Positions 33,168 to 41,536 of a stretch of DNA of 54,671 nucleotides are shown in pieces. A model generated the notes under the pieces. It worked only from the letters and a program-made list of their open reading frames with translations, was not told the DNA's origin and searched no databases. This DNA is from Aequorivita sp. (lineage in GTDB: Bacteria; Bacteroidota; Bacteroidia; Flavobacteriales; Flavobacteriaceae): the NCBI GenBank assembly GCA_030690315.1, contig JAUYGY010000008.1:1-54671 (forward strand), given 5' to 3'. Positions within the stretch are counted from its first letter, which is position 1. Each line of letters begins with the position of its first letter. The translations under genes and the position numbers were made by a program.

Positions 33168-34033
33168 TCTGGAAGCGGAACAAATTCCGTTTCGCCCGGT
33201 ACTTGCGGGAAACGTTGCGCTTTCCAATCTTCTCGCGCTTTTTCAATAGTTTCTTTTTCTGAAGCCACGAAATTCCAGTGAATATGCCGTTCTTCGGGAA
33301 AAGAATCGCCTCCGAAAATATATACGGTTGTGTTATCGGCCATTTCAAATTCGCAGAGTTTACTGTCGTTTGCAACAAGAATCTGCTTTGGCCCGTACGT
33401 ATTTCCTTCACTGAAAACATTTCCTTCCAAAATGTAAAGTCCGCTTTCACCAAAAAGGTAATCACCAAGACTTACCTTTCTTTTTTTTCCACTTTTAAGT
33501 TCCAAAAAATACAGCTTACTGTGAACGGGAACGGGCGATTTTTTTCCCAAAATTTCGCCGGCAATTACTTTTATGGAAACGCCATCCTTTTCAAAATTTG
33601 GGATTTCCTGTTTATTAGTGTGGTGAAATGCAGGTTCCATTTGTTCCAAATGTTTTGGAAGCGCAACCCAAATTTGCAATCCATGCAATGATTTTTTTGT
33701 ATTCCGAAGACTTTCGGGCGTCCTTTCAGAATGAACAACTCCTTTTCCGGCGGTCATCCAGTTTACGGCACCGGGAGTTATTTCAACCTCTGAGCCCAAA
33801 CTGTCACGGTGCATTATGCTTCCCTCAAAAAGATAAGTGAGGGTGGAAAGCCCAATATGCGGATGGGGCGGCACGTCCAGATTTTCAGAATCGTCCATCG
33901 TTACTGGACCCATGTGGTCAATAAATGCGAATGGGCCAACCATTCTTTTTTCCCGAAAAGGCAACAAACGACCCACCATAAAGTTGCCAATATTGGCGGC
34001 ACGTTCTGGGATTATTGTTTTGAGATTTGACAT
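33164..34033 (-). CDS. Pirin family protein (bicupin)
   Basis: This 289-residue protein has the pirin metal motif DVPPHPHIGLSTLTYLFEGSIMHRDS (key HPHIGL and the later HSERTPE), four likely iron-binding His/Glu residues in the N-terminal cupin, and a second cupin domain near the end. Pirins are iron-dependent, and some act as quercetinases or stress sensors. A second pirin lies directly upstream, separated by a hairpin. It lacks the shared 23-bp site seen before that second pirin. Confidence 0.92.
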   Translation of the reverse strand: MSNLKTIIPERAANIGNFMVGRLLPFREKRMVGPFAFIDHMGPVTMDDSENLDVPPHPHIGLSTLTYLFEGSIMHRDSLGSEVEITPGAVNWMTAGKGVVHSERTPESLRNTKKSLHGLQIWVALPKHLEQMEPAFHHTNKQEIPNFEKDGVSIKVIAGEILGKKSPVPVHSKLYFLELKSGKKRKVSLGDYLFGESGLYILEGNVFSEGNTYGPKQILVANDSKLCEFEMADNTTVYIFGGDSFPEERHIHWNFVASEKETIEKAREDWKAQRFPQVPGETEFVPLPD

Positions 34034-34051
34034 ATTTAAAAATTTAAAAAA

Positions 34052-34096
34052 GATGTCAAGTTAGGCCTCGATTGAGCTTGACCTGAAAATGACATC
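34052..34096. terminator. Hairpin between the two pirin genes
   Basis: GATGTCA and TGACATC arms enclose an inner CAAG/CTTG pair, with a T-rich tract following on the minus strand. It would terminate the upstream pirin transcript. Confidence 0.55.
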
Positions 34097-34117
34097 CTAT
34101 AAAGTTAATTAAATTTA

Positions 34118-34993
34118 TTATTCCAAATACCCGAATTTTCCCATATTGAAATCACTTATTGCTTGAATAATTTCGCTGCGGGTATTCATTACAAATGGGC
34201 CTTGGGCGGCAATGGGTTCGTTTATGGGTTCGCCGCTCAGTATTAAAACTACTGCATCATCTGTAGCTTCAATAGTGAATTCTTCACCTTCATTTGCAAA
34301 CAATCCCAAACTATCGGTTTTAATTTCTTCGGAATTATTCACTTTTATATTTCCTTCAACTACCAAAACTGTAGTATTGTAATTTTCGGGAAAACTGAAT
34401 GTTGCTTTTCCGCCTTTATTCAGCTTAGCGTTTAGCATATTTACTGGAGTAAAAGTGAACGCAGGGCCTTTTTCACCCTGGTATTCCCCGGCAATTACTT
34501 CAACCGTGCCAGCGTTATCGGGCAATTCCATTTTTTTCATTTCAGCATTAGTGATGCCTTGGTATTTTGGAGAGCTCATTTTGTCCTTCGCTGGAAGATT
34601 AATCCACAACTGCACCATTTGGAAATATCCACCAGCTTTACTGAATTTTTCTTCGTGGTATTCTTTATGAAGAATCCCCGAAGCAGCCGTCATCCATTGC
34701 ACATCGCCCTCGCCAATTACGCCGCTATTGCCCGCGCTGTCGTGGTGGGCAACGCTTCCTTTATAGGCAATGGTAACTGTTTCAAAACCTCTGTGCGGAT
34801 GTACGCCAACCCCGCGAGGCTGATCGGTGGGAGGGAAGTAAAATTTGCTGTTGTAATCCATCATAATGAATGGATCCATTCTTTCAAAACCTTCGCCAAT
34901 TCCGGAAGGAATATATTGGTGTACCCTAAATCCATCCCCAACCATATGTGGTGTGGGCGGGGTTAATACGCGTTCTATTTGTCTTGTTTTCAT
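34118..34993 (-). CDS. Pirin family protein (bicupin)
   Basis: This second pirin of 291 residues has the same motif set: HPHRGFETVTIAYKGSVAHHDS, the HKEYHEE metal region, and a C-terminal cupin with LILSGEPINEPIAAQGPFVMNT. It differs clearly from the neighbour at 33164, so the pair is not a recent duplication. The promoter region holds a 23-bp site at 35046-35068 shared with the YceI gene, which suggests joint regulation. Confidence 0.92.
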   Translation of the reverse strand: MKTRQIERVLTPPTPHMVGDGFRVHQYIPSGIGEGFERMDPFIMMDYNSKFYFPPTDQPRGVGVHPHRGFETVTIAYKGSVAHHDSAGNSGVIGEGDVQWMTAASGILHKEYHEEKFSKAGGYFQMVQLWINLPAKDKMSSPKYQGITNAEMKKMELPDNAGTVEVIAGEYQGEKGPAFTFTPVNMLNAKLNKGGKATFSFPENYNTTVLVVEGNIKVNNSEEIKTDSLGLFANEGEEFTIEATDDAVVLILSGEPINEPIAAQGPFVMNTRSEIIQAISDFNMGKFGYLE

Positions 34994-35018
34994 TTTAAAA
35001 TATTTTTATTTTGTACAG

Positions 35019-35026
35019 TAAAATTA
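35019..35026 (-). promoter_or_regulatory. -7 box of the second pirin gene
   Basis: TAATTTTA on the minus strand is one base from TAnnTTTG. It lies 26 bp before the start codon and 19 bp from the shared site. Confidence 0.45.
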
Positions 35027-35045
35027 CGTTGTAAATTACTGTTTT

Positions 35046-35068
35046 ACATTGATGTATGTTAAGAACTG
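35046..35068 (-). promoter_or_regulatory. Shared 23-bp site, copy 1 (pirin promoter)
   Basis: ACATTGATGTATG followed by TTAAGAACTG differs in only two of 23 positions from the site before the YceI gene. It covers the place of the -33 element, exactly 19 bp from the -7 box, as in the other copy. ACATTGATGT is a near-palindrome (ACAT, 2 nt, ATGT), as expected for a dimeric regulator. Confidence 0.65.
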
Positions 35069-35115
35069 TTTAGCGAATTGGAATTAGCGAAGAGCGAAGA
35101 GCCCAATAAAAATTA

Positions 35116-35154
35116 AATCGAGAACTTCATTTGAAATAAACAAAGCTCTCGATT
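35116..35154 (-). terminator. Terminator of the YceI gene
   Basis: AATCGAGAACTT and AAGCTCTCGATT form a 12-bp stem with one mismatch. On the minus strand a T-rich tract (TTTAATTTTT) follows. Confidence 0.75.
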
Positions 35155-35183
35155 CTAAAAGGGAACAGTAAAATCTTGAAAGA

Positions 35184-35705
35184 TTATTGTTTTATGAATT
35201 GTAACGAAGCAATCAATTTTACTTTATCGCTTACCACAATACTTCCTGCTTCGGTAACGGCGCTCCAAGTTAATCCGAAATCTTTTCGGTTTATAGAGCC
35301 TTCAAACTCGAAACCGGCTTTTGTTTGTCCGTAGGGATCAACTGCAGTTCCATTGTATTCGGTTTCTAAGGTCACTTCTTTTGTAACACCTTTTATTGTT
35401 AAATCGCCAACCATTTTTTCGCCGTCAAATGATTTTGAAGTGAATGTAAGTTTTGGAAATTTTTCAGCACCAAAAAAATCATCAGATTTTAAGTGAGTAT
35501 CCCGGTCTGTGTTGTTCGTATTTACTGAATCGATCTCGGCAGCAAATGAAAAATTGCCATTTTTGAAATCGTCATTTGAAGTTTCAACTTTTCCGTCAAA
35601 TTTTTCGAAACTACCACTTACGGTAGAAATCATCATGTGTTTCACTTTAAAATTGATCTCGGAATGTGTTGTATCAATATTCCAAACTGTTTTTGCATTG
35701 TCCAT
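35184..35705 (-). CDS. YceI family protein
   Basis: This 173-residue lipocalin-like barrel has the family start VWNIDTTHSEINFKVKHMMIS, the FEKFDGKV and FPKLTFTSKSF segments, and IKGVTKEVTLETEY. The family binds isoprenoid-type lipids and is often induced by stress. No signal peptide is seen, so it is probably cytoplasmic, unlike E. coli YceI. The promoter has TACCTTTG (35740-35747) and the shared 23-bp site. Confidence 0.93.
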   Translation of the reverse strand: MDNAKTVWNIDTTHSEINFKVKHMMISTVSGSFEKFDGKVETSNDDFKNGNFSFAAEIDSVNTNNTDRDTHLKSDDFFGAEKFPKLTFTSKSFDGEKMVGDLTIKGVTKEVTLETEYNGTAVDPYGQTKAGFEFEGSINRKDFGLTWSAVTEAGSIVVSDKVKLIASLQFIKQ

Positions 35706-35739
35706 ATCTGTAAATTTTAGTTATTAATTATTTATGGAA

Positions 35740-35747
35740 CAAAGGTA
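35740..35747 (-). promoter_or_regulatory. -7 box of the YceI gene
   Basis: TACCTTTG on the minus strand matches TAnnTTTG perfectly, 34 bp before the ATG at 35705. Confidence 0.65.
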
Positions 35748-35766
35748 AGGTGCATCATAAACCCTC

Positions 35767-35789
35767 ACATTGATGTATGATAAGAAATG
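35767..35789 (-). promoter_or_regulatory. Shared 23-bp site, copy 2 (YceI promoter)
   Basis: ACATTGATGTATG followed by ATAAGAAATG lies 19 bp from the -7 box, the same spacing as in copy 1. The DNA between site and start codon is otherwise different in the two promoters, so this is not just a recent duplication. Confidence 0.65.
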
Positions 35790-35829
35790 AAAAAAGGAAG
35801 CTTTAAGGAATGGTTTTTTGAATAAAGAT

Positions 35830-36441
35830 TTATTTATTTAACTCTTCCAGCAGTTGGTCGTAATCTTCAATTTTCACATGAAGTACTCCTCCCAAGCTAA
35901 TAATAGGGGTGGTCAACGAATCTATATTTACGGTAGAATTGGCAAATGCTGGCGCAAGTTGACTTTTCAATTCAGGTTTTTCAGAAAAACGATGAGACGT
36001 GTACAAATAACGGCTTTGGTCCAGTTTGGAAATTAGACTGTCACAACTGGTGCAGTTTTCGGGAATGTAAACAATTACCTTCTTTTTCGGATCAATTTTA
36101 ATAGGTTCAAATTCTTTGCGCATGGCACGGCGGGACAGACTGTCGCTCACTTGTAATTTATAGGTATAATTAGCCTTTTTTCCTCTTTCTACCATTAAAT
36201 TGGTCATCAAAACTTTTGAAGCAGCCGGAACACGAACCATTCTTGGAGCTGTTTTGGTCTGCCGGAAATTAGTACCCTCTACAGTTATAGAAACATCCAA
36301 ATCCTGTTCATTTTTGTTTAAAGCATAGAGAAACAAGCGGTTAGCTTTTGTTTCTTCAACAATTTCTATTGGTCTTTCCTGCGAAAATAGGGGAGTACAG
36401 CTTGTTAGAACAAAAAGCGTGAAGAGTAATTTTTTAAGCAT
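35830..36441 (-). CDS. Secreted protein with C-terminal thioredoxin/glutaredoxin-like domain
   Basis: A signal sequence (MLKKLLFTLFVLTSC or up to FSQ) precedes an N-terminal beta-rich domain of about 90 residues. The last 90 residues look like a glutaredoxin fold: VIVYIPENCTSCDSLISKL carries a CxxC pair (CTSC), then a helix, the cis-proline candidate TTPIISLGG, and a closing helix (EDYDQLLEELNK). A periplasmic thiol or disulfide role is inferred. LTSC could also be a lipobox, so soluble or lipid-anchored location is open. Confidence 0.68.
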   Translation of the reverse strand: MLKKLLFTLFVLTSCTPLFSQERPIEIVEETKANRLFLYALNKNEQDLDVSITVEGTNFRQTKTAPRMVRVPAASKVLMTNLMVERGKKANYTYKLQVSDSLSRRAMRKEFEPIKIDPKKKVIVYIPENCTSCDSLISKLDQSRYLYTSHRFSEKPELKSQLAPAFANSTVNIDSLTTPIISLGGVLHVKIEDYDQLLEELNK

Positions 36442-36673
36442 TGTAGGTTTTTTTTAAGCTTCCGAAGGTATAAATTTCAATGGGAAATCAAAAAATAATT
36501 ATGGGAAATGCTAAAATTTAAAAAATATCTATATTTTGCTAGTTGCGGAAGAAAAAAAAGGAACTAAATAAATAATTGAGACTGAAAAGATAGTGGGCAT
36601 ATATAATCTTAAGAATGCGAAGATATTGAATAAATAATATTTCATTTTAGATGAATAACAAGTTAATTTACTG

Positions 36674-36681
36674 TATCTTTG
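36674..36681 (+). promoter_or_regulatory. -7 box of the cold-shock gene leader
   Basis: TATCTTTG is a perfect TAnnTTTG match. Transcription would start near 36688, giving a leader of about 110 nt. The 230 bp before it (36442-36673) are AT-rich and show nothing else. Confidence 0.7.
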
Positions 36682-36687
36682 CGCCAC

Positions 36688-36798
36688 TAAGGCAATGAAC
36701 ACACAACCCCAGTAAGGTAAACCATAACTAAAAAAATTATATATAACCATTAAAAGTCATCTGCCCAACGCGGATGGCTTTTTTTATTTAGAAAACAC
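36688..36798 (+). promoter_or_regulatory. Leader with intrinsic terminator/attenuator before the cold-shock gene
   Basis: Between the promoter and the start codon lies a 10-bp hairpin (36755-36779; arms AGTCATCTGC and GCGGATGGCT with three G-T pairs) followed by a T7 run. This has the form of an intrinsic terminator just 13 bp before the ATG. An upstream stretch (AACACACAACCCCAGTAAGG) may form the competing structure. Temperature-controlled readthrough is inferred. Alternatively the short transcript is a small RNA. Confidence 0.5.
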
Positions 36799-37245
36799 AT
36801 GGCAAAATCACAACAAACATACAGTAAGAAGGAAAAGGAAAAAGCAAAGCTGAAAAAGCGGGAGGATAAGCAAAAGAAGAAAGTAGCCCGTAAATCAGAA
36901 AAAACCCCGGGCATAGAATTTGTTTATGTAGATTACAATGGAAATCTAGTTGATACCCCGCCAGATCCATCAATGAAAGTTGAAGTTGATGCCGATGACA
37001 TTATTTTGGGAATTCCAAAACAGGAAGAAGGCGATCGCGAAGCTTTTAATCCGGTGAGAAAGGGGAAAGTTTCATTCTATGATTCTTCCAAAGGCTTTGG
37101 CTTTATTGTGGATGACGAAAACAGTGAAAAATATTTTACCCACGTTAGCGGAATTATTGACGAAATAACTGAAAATGACAGTGTTTCCTTTGAACTTGAA
37201 AAGGGCCAACGTGGAATGAATGCCGTGAAGGTTACAAAAATCTAA
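36799..37245 (+). CDS. Cold-shock domain protein with basic N-terminal extension
   Basis: This 148-residue protein has a lysine-rich N-terminus (about 1-35, KKEKEKAKLKKREDKQKKK), a linker, and a C-terminal cold-shock domain from about residue 85. The RNP1-like motif is SKGFGFIVDD and RNP2-like is KYFTHVSG. It should bind single-stranded RNA or DNA and assist folding of RNA. The large extension sets it apart from the 66-residue CspA type. Upstream is a leader with a terminator-like hairpin. Confidence 0.9.
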   Translation: MAKSQQTYSKKEKEKAKLKKREDKQKKKVARKSEKTPGIEFVYVDYNGNLVDTPPDPSMKVEVDADDIILGIPKQEEGDREAFNPVRKGKVSFYDSSKGFGFIVDDENSEKYFTHVSGIIDEITENDSVSFELEKGQRGMNAVKVTKI

Positions 37246-37272
37246 GTAGTTGCTTTTATTGCAACAAATAAA

Positions 37273-37295
37273 AAATCCCGCTCTTGGCGGGATTT
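37273..37295. terminator. Bidirectional terminator
   Basis: AAATCCCGC and GCGGGATTT form a perfect 9-bp stem around TCTTG with A- and T-rich flanks, between the convergent cold-shock gene and the YtxH-like gene. Confidence 0.88.
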
Positions 37296-37314
37296 CTTAT
37301 TTTTACTAAGGGTA

Positions 37315-37572
37315 TTAATTATTGCCCATTTTGTTTGCTTCATTTTTAAGGTTACTAGCCTCTCTACTGGCCGCACCTTTAAGTTGATCATATTTTTCTG
37401 AAATAGTATCTTCCACCTCACTAGCTTTTTCCTTTATCTTTCTGCCGGTTTCGTTTGCTTTATCTTTCAGTCTTTGTTTTTCTTCAGGCGACATGTTTTT
37501 GTATTTCCAAAATGCAAATGCGCCAGCTGCTACTCCTAGCAGAGCCAGTAATCCTTTTCCTTTATTGTTCAT
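37315..37572 (-). CDS. YtxH-like membrane-anchored stress protein
   Basis: The start MNNKGKGLLALLGVAAGAFAFWKY gives one glycine/alanine-rich membrane helix (key piece LLALLGVAAGAFAFWKY). A long, highly charged helical tail follows (MSPEEKQRLKDKANETGRK and EVEDTISEKYDQLKG). This layout fits YtxH/CsbD-like stress proteins of 85 residues. I preferred 37572 to an upstream start at 37629, which would add an unrelated N-terminus. Confidence 0.68.
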   Translation of the reverse strand: MNNKGKGLLALLGVAAGAFAFWKYKNMSPEEKQRLKDKANETGRKIKEKASEVEDTISEKYDQLKGAASREASNLKNEANKMGNN

Positions 37573-37702
37573 GTTGTTTATTTTTTTGTTTATGTGAAGA
37601 TACTCATATTTGAACACAATGAAAAGCAACCTATTATACTTTGGGAATATTTTAATATTCAGCTTCCTAATAGTTCAACATATCTTAAAATAAATTTTAT
37701 TG

Positions 37703-39115
37703 TTAATCTTTTATAAGCTTAATATTATAGATTTCTCCATCCATTACTATTTGTAATATATAGATGCCGGCCTCTAAAAATTCAGAATTGAATGCTGCGT
37801 TACTTATTTCTTGATTTTTCACAACAAATTTTCCAGTAAGGTCAATTATGCTTATTTTTTCAATATTTCCTTGAGCGGAAGAAACAATTTTGAAGTTATC
37901 CTTTATAGGATTTGGATATACTTTCAATTGTGGTGAAATTCCATAGTCTTCAGTTTCCAATAAAACACAACCAACTGGAATAGGTTCAAGTCTGTCCGTC
38001 GTGGTTCCATCTCCCAGTTCTCCAAATTGATTTTTTCCACAAGAAAGCATCACATTATCAGCATTTATTACAAATGTATTAAAAGCCCCTAATGCTGTGG
38101 TTTCCCAGTTAGTGCCAGAATCAAAAAGGGTGGGTTCTAAAATATTATCTAAAGTTCCATTCCCCAATTGCCCATTACTATTGTAGCCCCAAACCCATAA
38201 CGTGTTATCATCTTTTTGTGCAATATTGTGTTGATAATAGGTTCTTATATTGGCCCAATCACTATCTAAACCAATTTGTACAGGTAAAAGGGTTAGGGTT
38301 TGGCTAAATGTTCCATTCCCTAATTGTGATTTGTCGTTTCTGCCCCATGCCCATAATGTACCGTCACTTTTAATTGCAAGGGTATGGTCTATACTGGCAT
38401 TTACTTCTTCCCAATTATTTCCGGGAGCTATCTGTGTTGGCACTAAACGGTTGGTTGTAGACCCATCTCCAAATTGTCCATAATTGTTTAATCCCCAGCC
38501 CCAAAGACTGCCGTCTGTTTTTATGGCGAGTACATGAAAAAGTCCTACGGAAAAGCTTTGCCAATCATTATCCACTCCTATTTGGGCAGGAGCATTTTTA
38601 TTATTTGTGGTATTGTCACCCAACTGTCCGTGATCATTCACTCCCCAGCTCCAAAGTGTCCCATCGTTTTTTAATGCAACCGTGAAAAAATTCCCAACCC
38701 CTACGGCTTGCCAATCTGTATCTGTATTTACTTGAATAGGTATGTTACTATCTATATTAGTACCATCACCTAGTTGTCCTTGAGCATTGAAACCCCAGGC
38801 CCACAGAGAATTATTGGTTTTAAGCGCAACTGAGTGCTGAACTCCCCCTTCTGCAAAGTGCCAGTCGCTGTCCGTTCCTACCTGAACGGGTGATAGCATG
38901 TCTGTATTATTGCCGATGCCTAATTGCCCAGCCTGATTAAGTCCCCAACTCAGTAATTTACCGTCTTCTTGAATTGCGAGCGTATGCCAAGCTCCTTTTT
39001 CCACTTTCTTCCAGCATTGGGCAATGCTATGGTTTCCAATAAATAATAATATTAAAAATAAAAATAGCTTATTAGAAATTGTTTTAAATTTTTGATTAGT
39101 TAGTGTAATCTTCAT
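37703..39115 (-). CDS. RCC1-repeat protein secreted by T9SS
   Basis: This 470-residue protein has a signal peptide (LFLFLILLFIGNHSIAQ), seven or so RCC1/ATS1 repeats of about 50 residues (repeating unit W..G.N..GQLG.GT........P.Q), which should form a seven-bladed propeller, and a C-terminal type IX sorting domain (LKVYPNPIKDNFKI ... GIYILQIVMDGEIYNIKLIKD, quoted by its ends). It is therefore exported across the outer membrane and probably attached to the surface. The binding partner is unknown. Confidence 0.9.
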   Translation of the reverse strand: MKITLTNQKFKTISNKLFLFLILLFIGNHSIAQCWKKVEKGAWHTLAIQEDGKLLSWGLNQAGQLGIGNNTDMLSPVQVGTDSDWHFAEGGVQHSVALKTNNSLWAWGFNAQGQLGDGTNIDSNIPIQVNTDTDWQAVGVGNFFTVALKNDGTLWSWGVNDHGQLGDNTTNNKNAPAQIGVDNDWQSFSVGLFHVLAIKTDGSLWGWGLNNYGQFGDGSTTNRLVPTQIAPGNNWEEVNASIDHTLAIKSDGTLWAWGRNDKSQLGNGTFSQTLTLLPVQIGLDSDWANIRTYYQHNIAQKDDNTLWVWGYNSNGQLGNGTLDNILEPTLFDSGTNWETTALGAFNTFVINADNVMLSCGKNQFGELGDGTTTDRLEPIPVGCVLLETEDYGISPQLKVYPNPIKDNFKIVSSAQGNIEKISIIDLTGKFVVKNQEISNAAFNSEFLEAGIYILQIVMDGEIYNIKLIKD

Positions 39116-39369
39116 TTTTGAAATTTAAAAATTTTAATAAATATACATTTTTTTACATTAGTCAAAATTGATTAGAGATTTCCTAATGTGAGAAAAAAAA
39201 TATTCAACAAATGAATATTTCTAAAAATTTTATTGAATTAATTCCTTATATTTAAGAGCCTGAAAACGATTTCAACAATATGATTCACAGCAAATAAACA
39301 AGCCAAATTACCTTAATGTTTTTGGTCTTTTGCATCTGAAATAGTTAACTAACCATAAATCCATCACAG

Positions 39370-41472
39370 ATGAAAATATATGACGACAAGCACATAAAAA
39401 ATGTAGTTTTTGTAGGCGCCCACAATAGCGGCAAAACCACACTTGCAGAAACCATGCTTTTTGAAGCCGGCCTTATAAACCGTCGAGGAACCGTTGAAAA
39501 TAAAAACACAGTTTCAGACTATCACGACGTTGAGCACGAAAGGGGCAACTCTATCTTCGCAACGCCTTTGCACACGGAATGGCGCAATTACAAAATCAAT
39601 ATTATAGACACACCGGGGCTGGACGATTTTATTGGTGAAATTATTTCCTCTATTCGCGTGGCAGATACTATTGTTACTGTTTTGAGCGCACAACAGGGCG
39701 TAGAGGTGGGCACGGAAATTATTTGGAATTACATCGATAAATACCGCAAACCAACGCTTTTCGTAATCAATCAAATAGATCATGTTAACGCAAAGTTTGA
39801 CGAAAGTTTCAAAAGCATAAAAAATTTGGTGGGCAATAATGCCGTGAAAATCCAATATCCCTTGGTCGTGGATGGCGCACAGTGCATAATTGATGTGCTG
39901 AAAATGAAAATGTACAAATTCTCCCCCGAGGGAGGAAAGCCCGAAAAGTTGGAGATTCCCGAGGATCAAAAGGAATTGGCCAACAAACTAAACAATGAAT
40001 TGATAGAAAAAGCTGCAGAAAATGATGAAACATTGATGGAGCTTTTTTTTGATAATGGAACTTTGAACGAAGACGAAATGAGAGTCGGCATCAAAGCCGG
40101 GATGTTGAACCACGAACTTTTTCCAGTGTTTTGTGTTTCCGCCCTAAATGATATGGGCACCGGCAGGTTGATGGGGTTTATAGACAACGTAGCGCCAGCA
40201 GCTGCCGATTTAAAACCAGAGCAAAGCACTGAAGGGAAAGAAGTGGTTGCGTCAAAAGAAAGCCCTACAGCGCTTTTTGTATTTAAAACCGTTTATCAAC
40301 CCAATTTAGGGCAGATTACCTTCTTCAAAGTAATGAGTGGGGAAGTGCGGTTGAATGATAAACTAACCAATTCTCGAAACGGAGATACCGAAATAATAAA
40401 CCAACTTTTTATAATGGACGGAAAGGAACGGCAACCCGTAACAAAATTAACTGTTGGCGATATTGGTGCTACTTTAAAACTAAAATACACTGAAACGAAT
40501 GATACGTTAGCTTCACCAAAGAATGTTATTGCCATAAAACCTATTAAATTTCCGCAGCCGCGAATCAGAAAAGCGGTATTTGCTGTGAACACAAAAGATG
40601 AAGAAAAGCTGAGCGAAACCTTAAAAAAGATCCACAGCCAAGATCCAACGGTTGAAATTTCCTTTTCAAAAGAAGCAAAACAACTTATTCTATCCTGCCA
40701 AGGCGAACTGCATCTTGCCACTATAGATTGGACTTTAAACAATATTTACGGAGTGGAAGCGCGATTTGAAAAACCCAAAATTGCTTTCCGTGAAACCATT
40801 CAGAGGTCATCTACTTCCAATTATAGACATAAAAAACAATCTGGCGGCTCCGGGCAATTTGCGGAAGTTCACTTGAAAATTGAGCCTTGGTTTGAAAATA
40901 TGGAGGAACCGCAAGGTTTCAATATACGCGGAAAGGAAGAAGTAAATCTTTCTTGGGGAGGAAAATTGGTTTTCTACAATTGCATTGTTGGGGGAGTGAT
41001 AGACCAGCGTTATTTGCCGTCAATAATGAAAGGTGTTTTGGAGGTGATGGAAGAAGGGCCATTGGTGCGTTCCTATATTCGGGACGTGCGCGTAATGGTG
41101 TATGATGGCAAAATGCACTCTGTGGACTCCAATGACATTTCTTTTAAAATTGCGGGTGCTCACGCGTTCAAAGAAGCTTTCTTAAATGCAAATCCAAAAC
41201 TTTTGGAACCCGTTTTGGAACTTACAGTAAAAGTTCCTGAAGAAATGGTGGGCAATGTAATGACCGACTTGCAAGCACGCCGTTCGATGATTCAAGGGAT
41301 AGAGAGCAACAATAATTACCAGGTTCTAAAATGCTTGACTCCCGAAGCCGAGCTTTATGGATTTTCAACAGATTTGCGATCCTTGACACAGGGAAGGGCC
41401 ACTTTTAAATCGTCGTTCTCGTCCTATCAACCCGTTCCCGCCAATGTGCAAAAGGAATTGGTGAGCCAGTAA
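39370..41472 (+). CDS. Elongation factor G paralogue (EF-G2 type) lacking the catalytic histidine
   Basis: This 700-residue translational GTPase has all five EF-G domains. G1 is GAHNSGKTT, G3 reads DTPGLDDF, and G4 is NQID. In canonical EF-G, G3 is DTPGHVDF. The histidine that activates water for GTP hydrolysis is therefore leucine here (about residue 84). The overall sequence resembles the second EF-G of Bacteroides, which has been reported to support translocation without GTP hydrolysis. The window holds no ribosomal protein genes, unlike the usual fusA context. The 250-bp spacer before it shows no clear promoter. Confidence 0.88.
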   Translation: MKIYDDKHIKNVVFVGAHNSGKTTLAETMLFEAGLINRRGTVENKNTVSDYHDVEHERGNSIFATPLHTEWRNYKINIIDTPGLDDFIGEIISSIRVADTIVTVLSAQQGVEVGTEIIWNYIDKYRKPTLFVINQIDHVNAKFDESFKSIKNLVGNNAVKIQYPLVVDGAQCIIDVLKMKMYKFSPEGGKPEKLEIPEDQKELANKLNNELIEKAAENDETLMELFFDNGTLNEDEMRVGIKAGMLNHELFPVFCVSALNDMGTGRLMGFIDNVAPAAADLKPEQSTEGKEVVASKESPTALFVFKTVYQPNLGQITFFKVMSGEVRLNDKLTNSRNGDTEIINQLFIMDGKERQPVTKLTVGDIGATLKLKYTETNDTLASPKNVIAIKPIKFPQPRIRKAVFAVNTKDEEKLSETLKKIHSQDPTVEISFSKEAKQLILSCQGELHLATIDWTLNNIYGVEARFEKPKIAFRETIQRSSTSNYRHKKQSGGSGQFAEVHLKIEPWFENMEEPQGFNIRGKEEVNLSWGGKLVFYNCIVGGVIDQRYLPSIMKGVLEVMEEGPLVRSYIRDVRVMVYDGKMHSVDSNDISFKIAGAHAFKEAFLNANPKLLEPVLELTVKVPEEMVGNVMTDLQARRSMIQGIESNNNYQVLKCLTPEAELYGFSTDLRSLTQGRATFKSSFSSYQPVPANVQKELVSQ

Positions 41473-41514
41473 TAATGATTTCCAATAAAATGTTTTGAAA
41501 GTTCAAAGTGTGAC

Positions 41515-41522
41515 TATATTTG
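41515..41522 (+). promoter_or_regulatory. -7 box (with -33 TTTG) of the zinc-ribbon SDR gene
   Basis: TATATTTG is preceded by TTTG at 41494-41497 with a 17-nt spacer, close to the expected -33/-7 arrangement. The start codon follows 14 bp later. Confidence 0.65.
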
Positions 41523-41536
41523 CCGAAAATTAATGT

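Noticed and set aside
36529..36750. Minus-strand frame of 73 codons upstream of the cold-shock gene
   Set aside because: It runs through the perfect TATCTTTG promoter and leader of the cold-shock gene and looks like a chance frame in AT-rich DNA.
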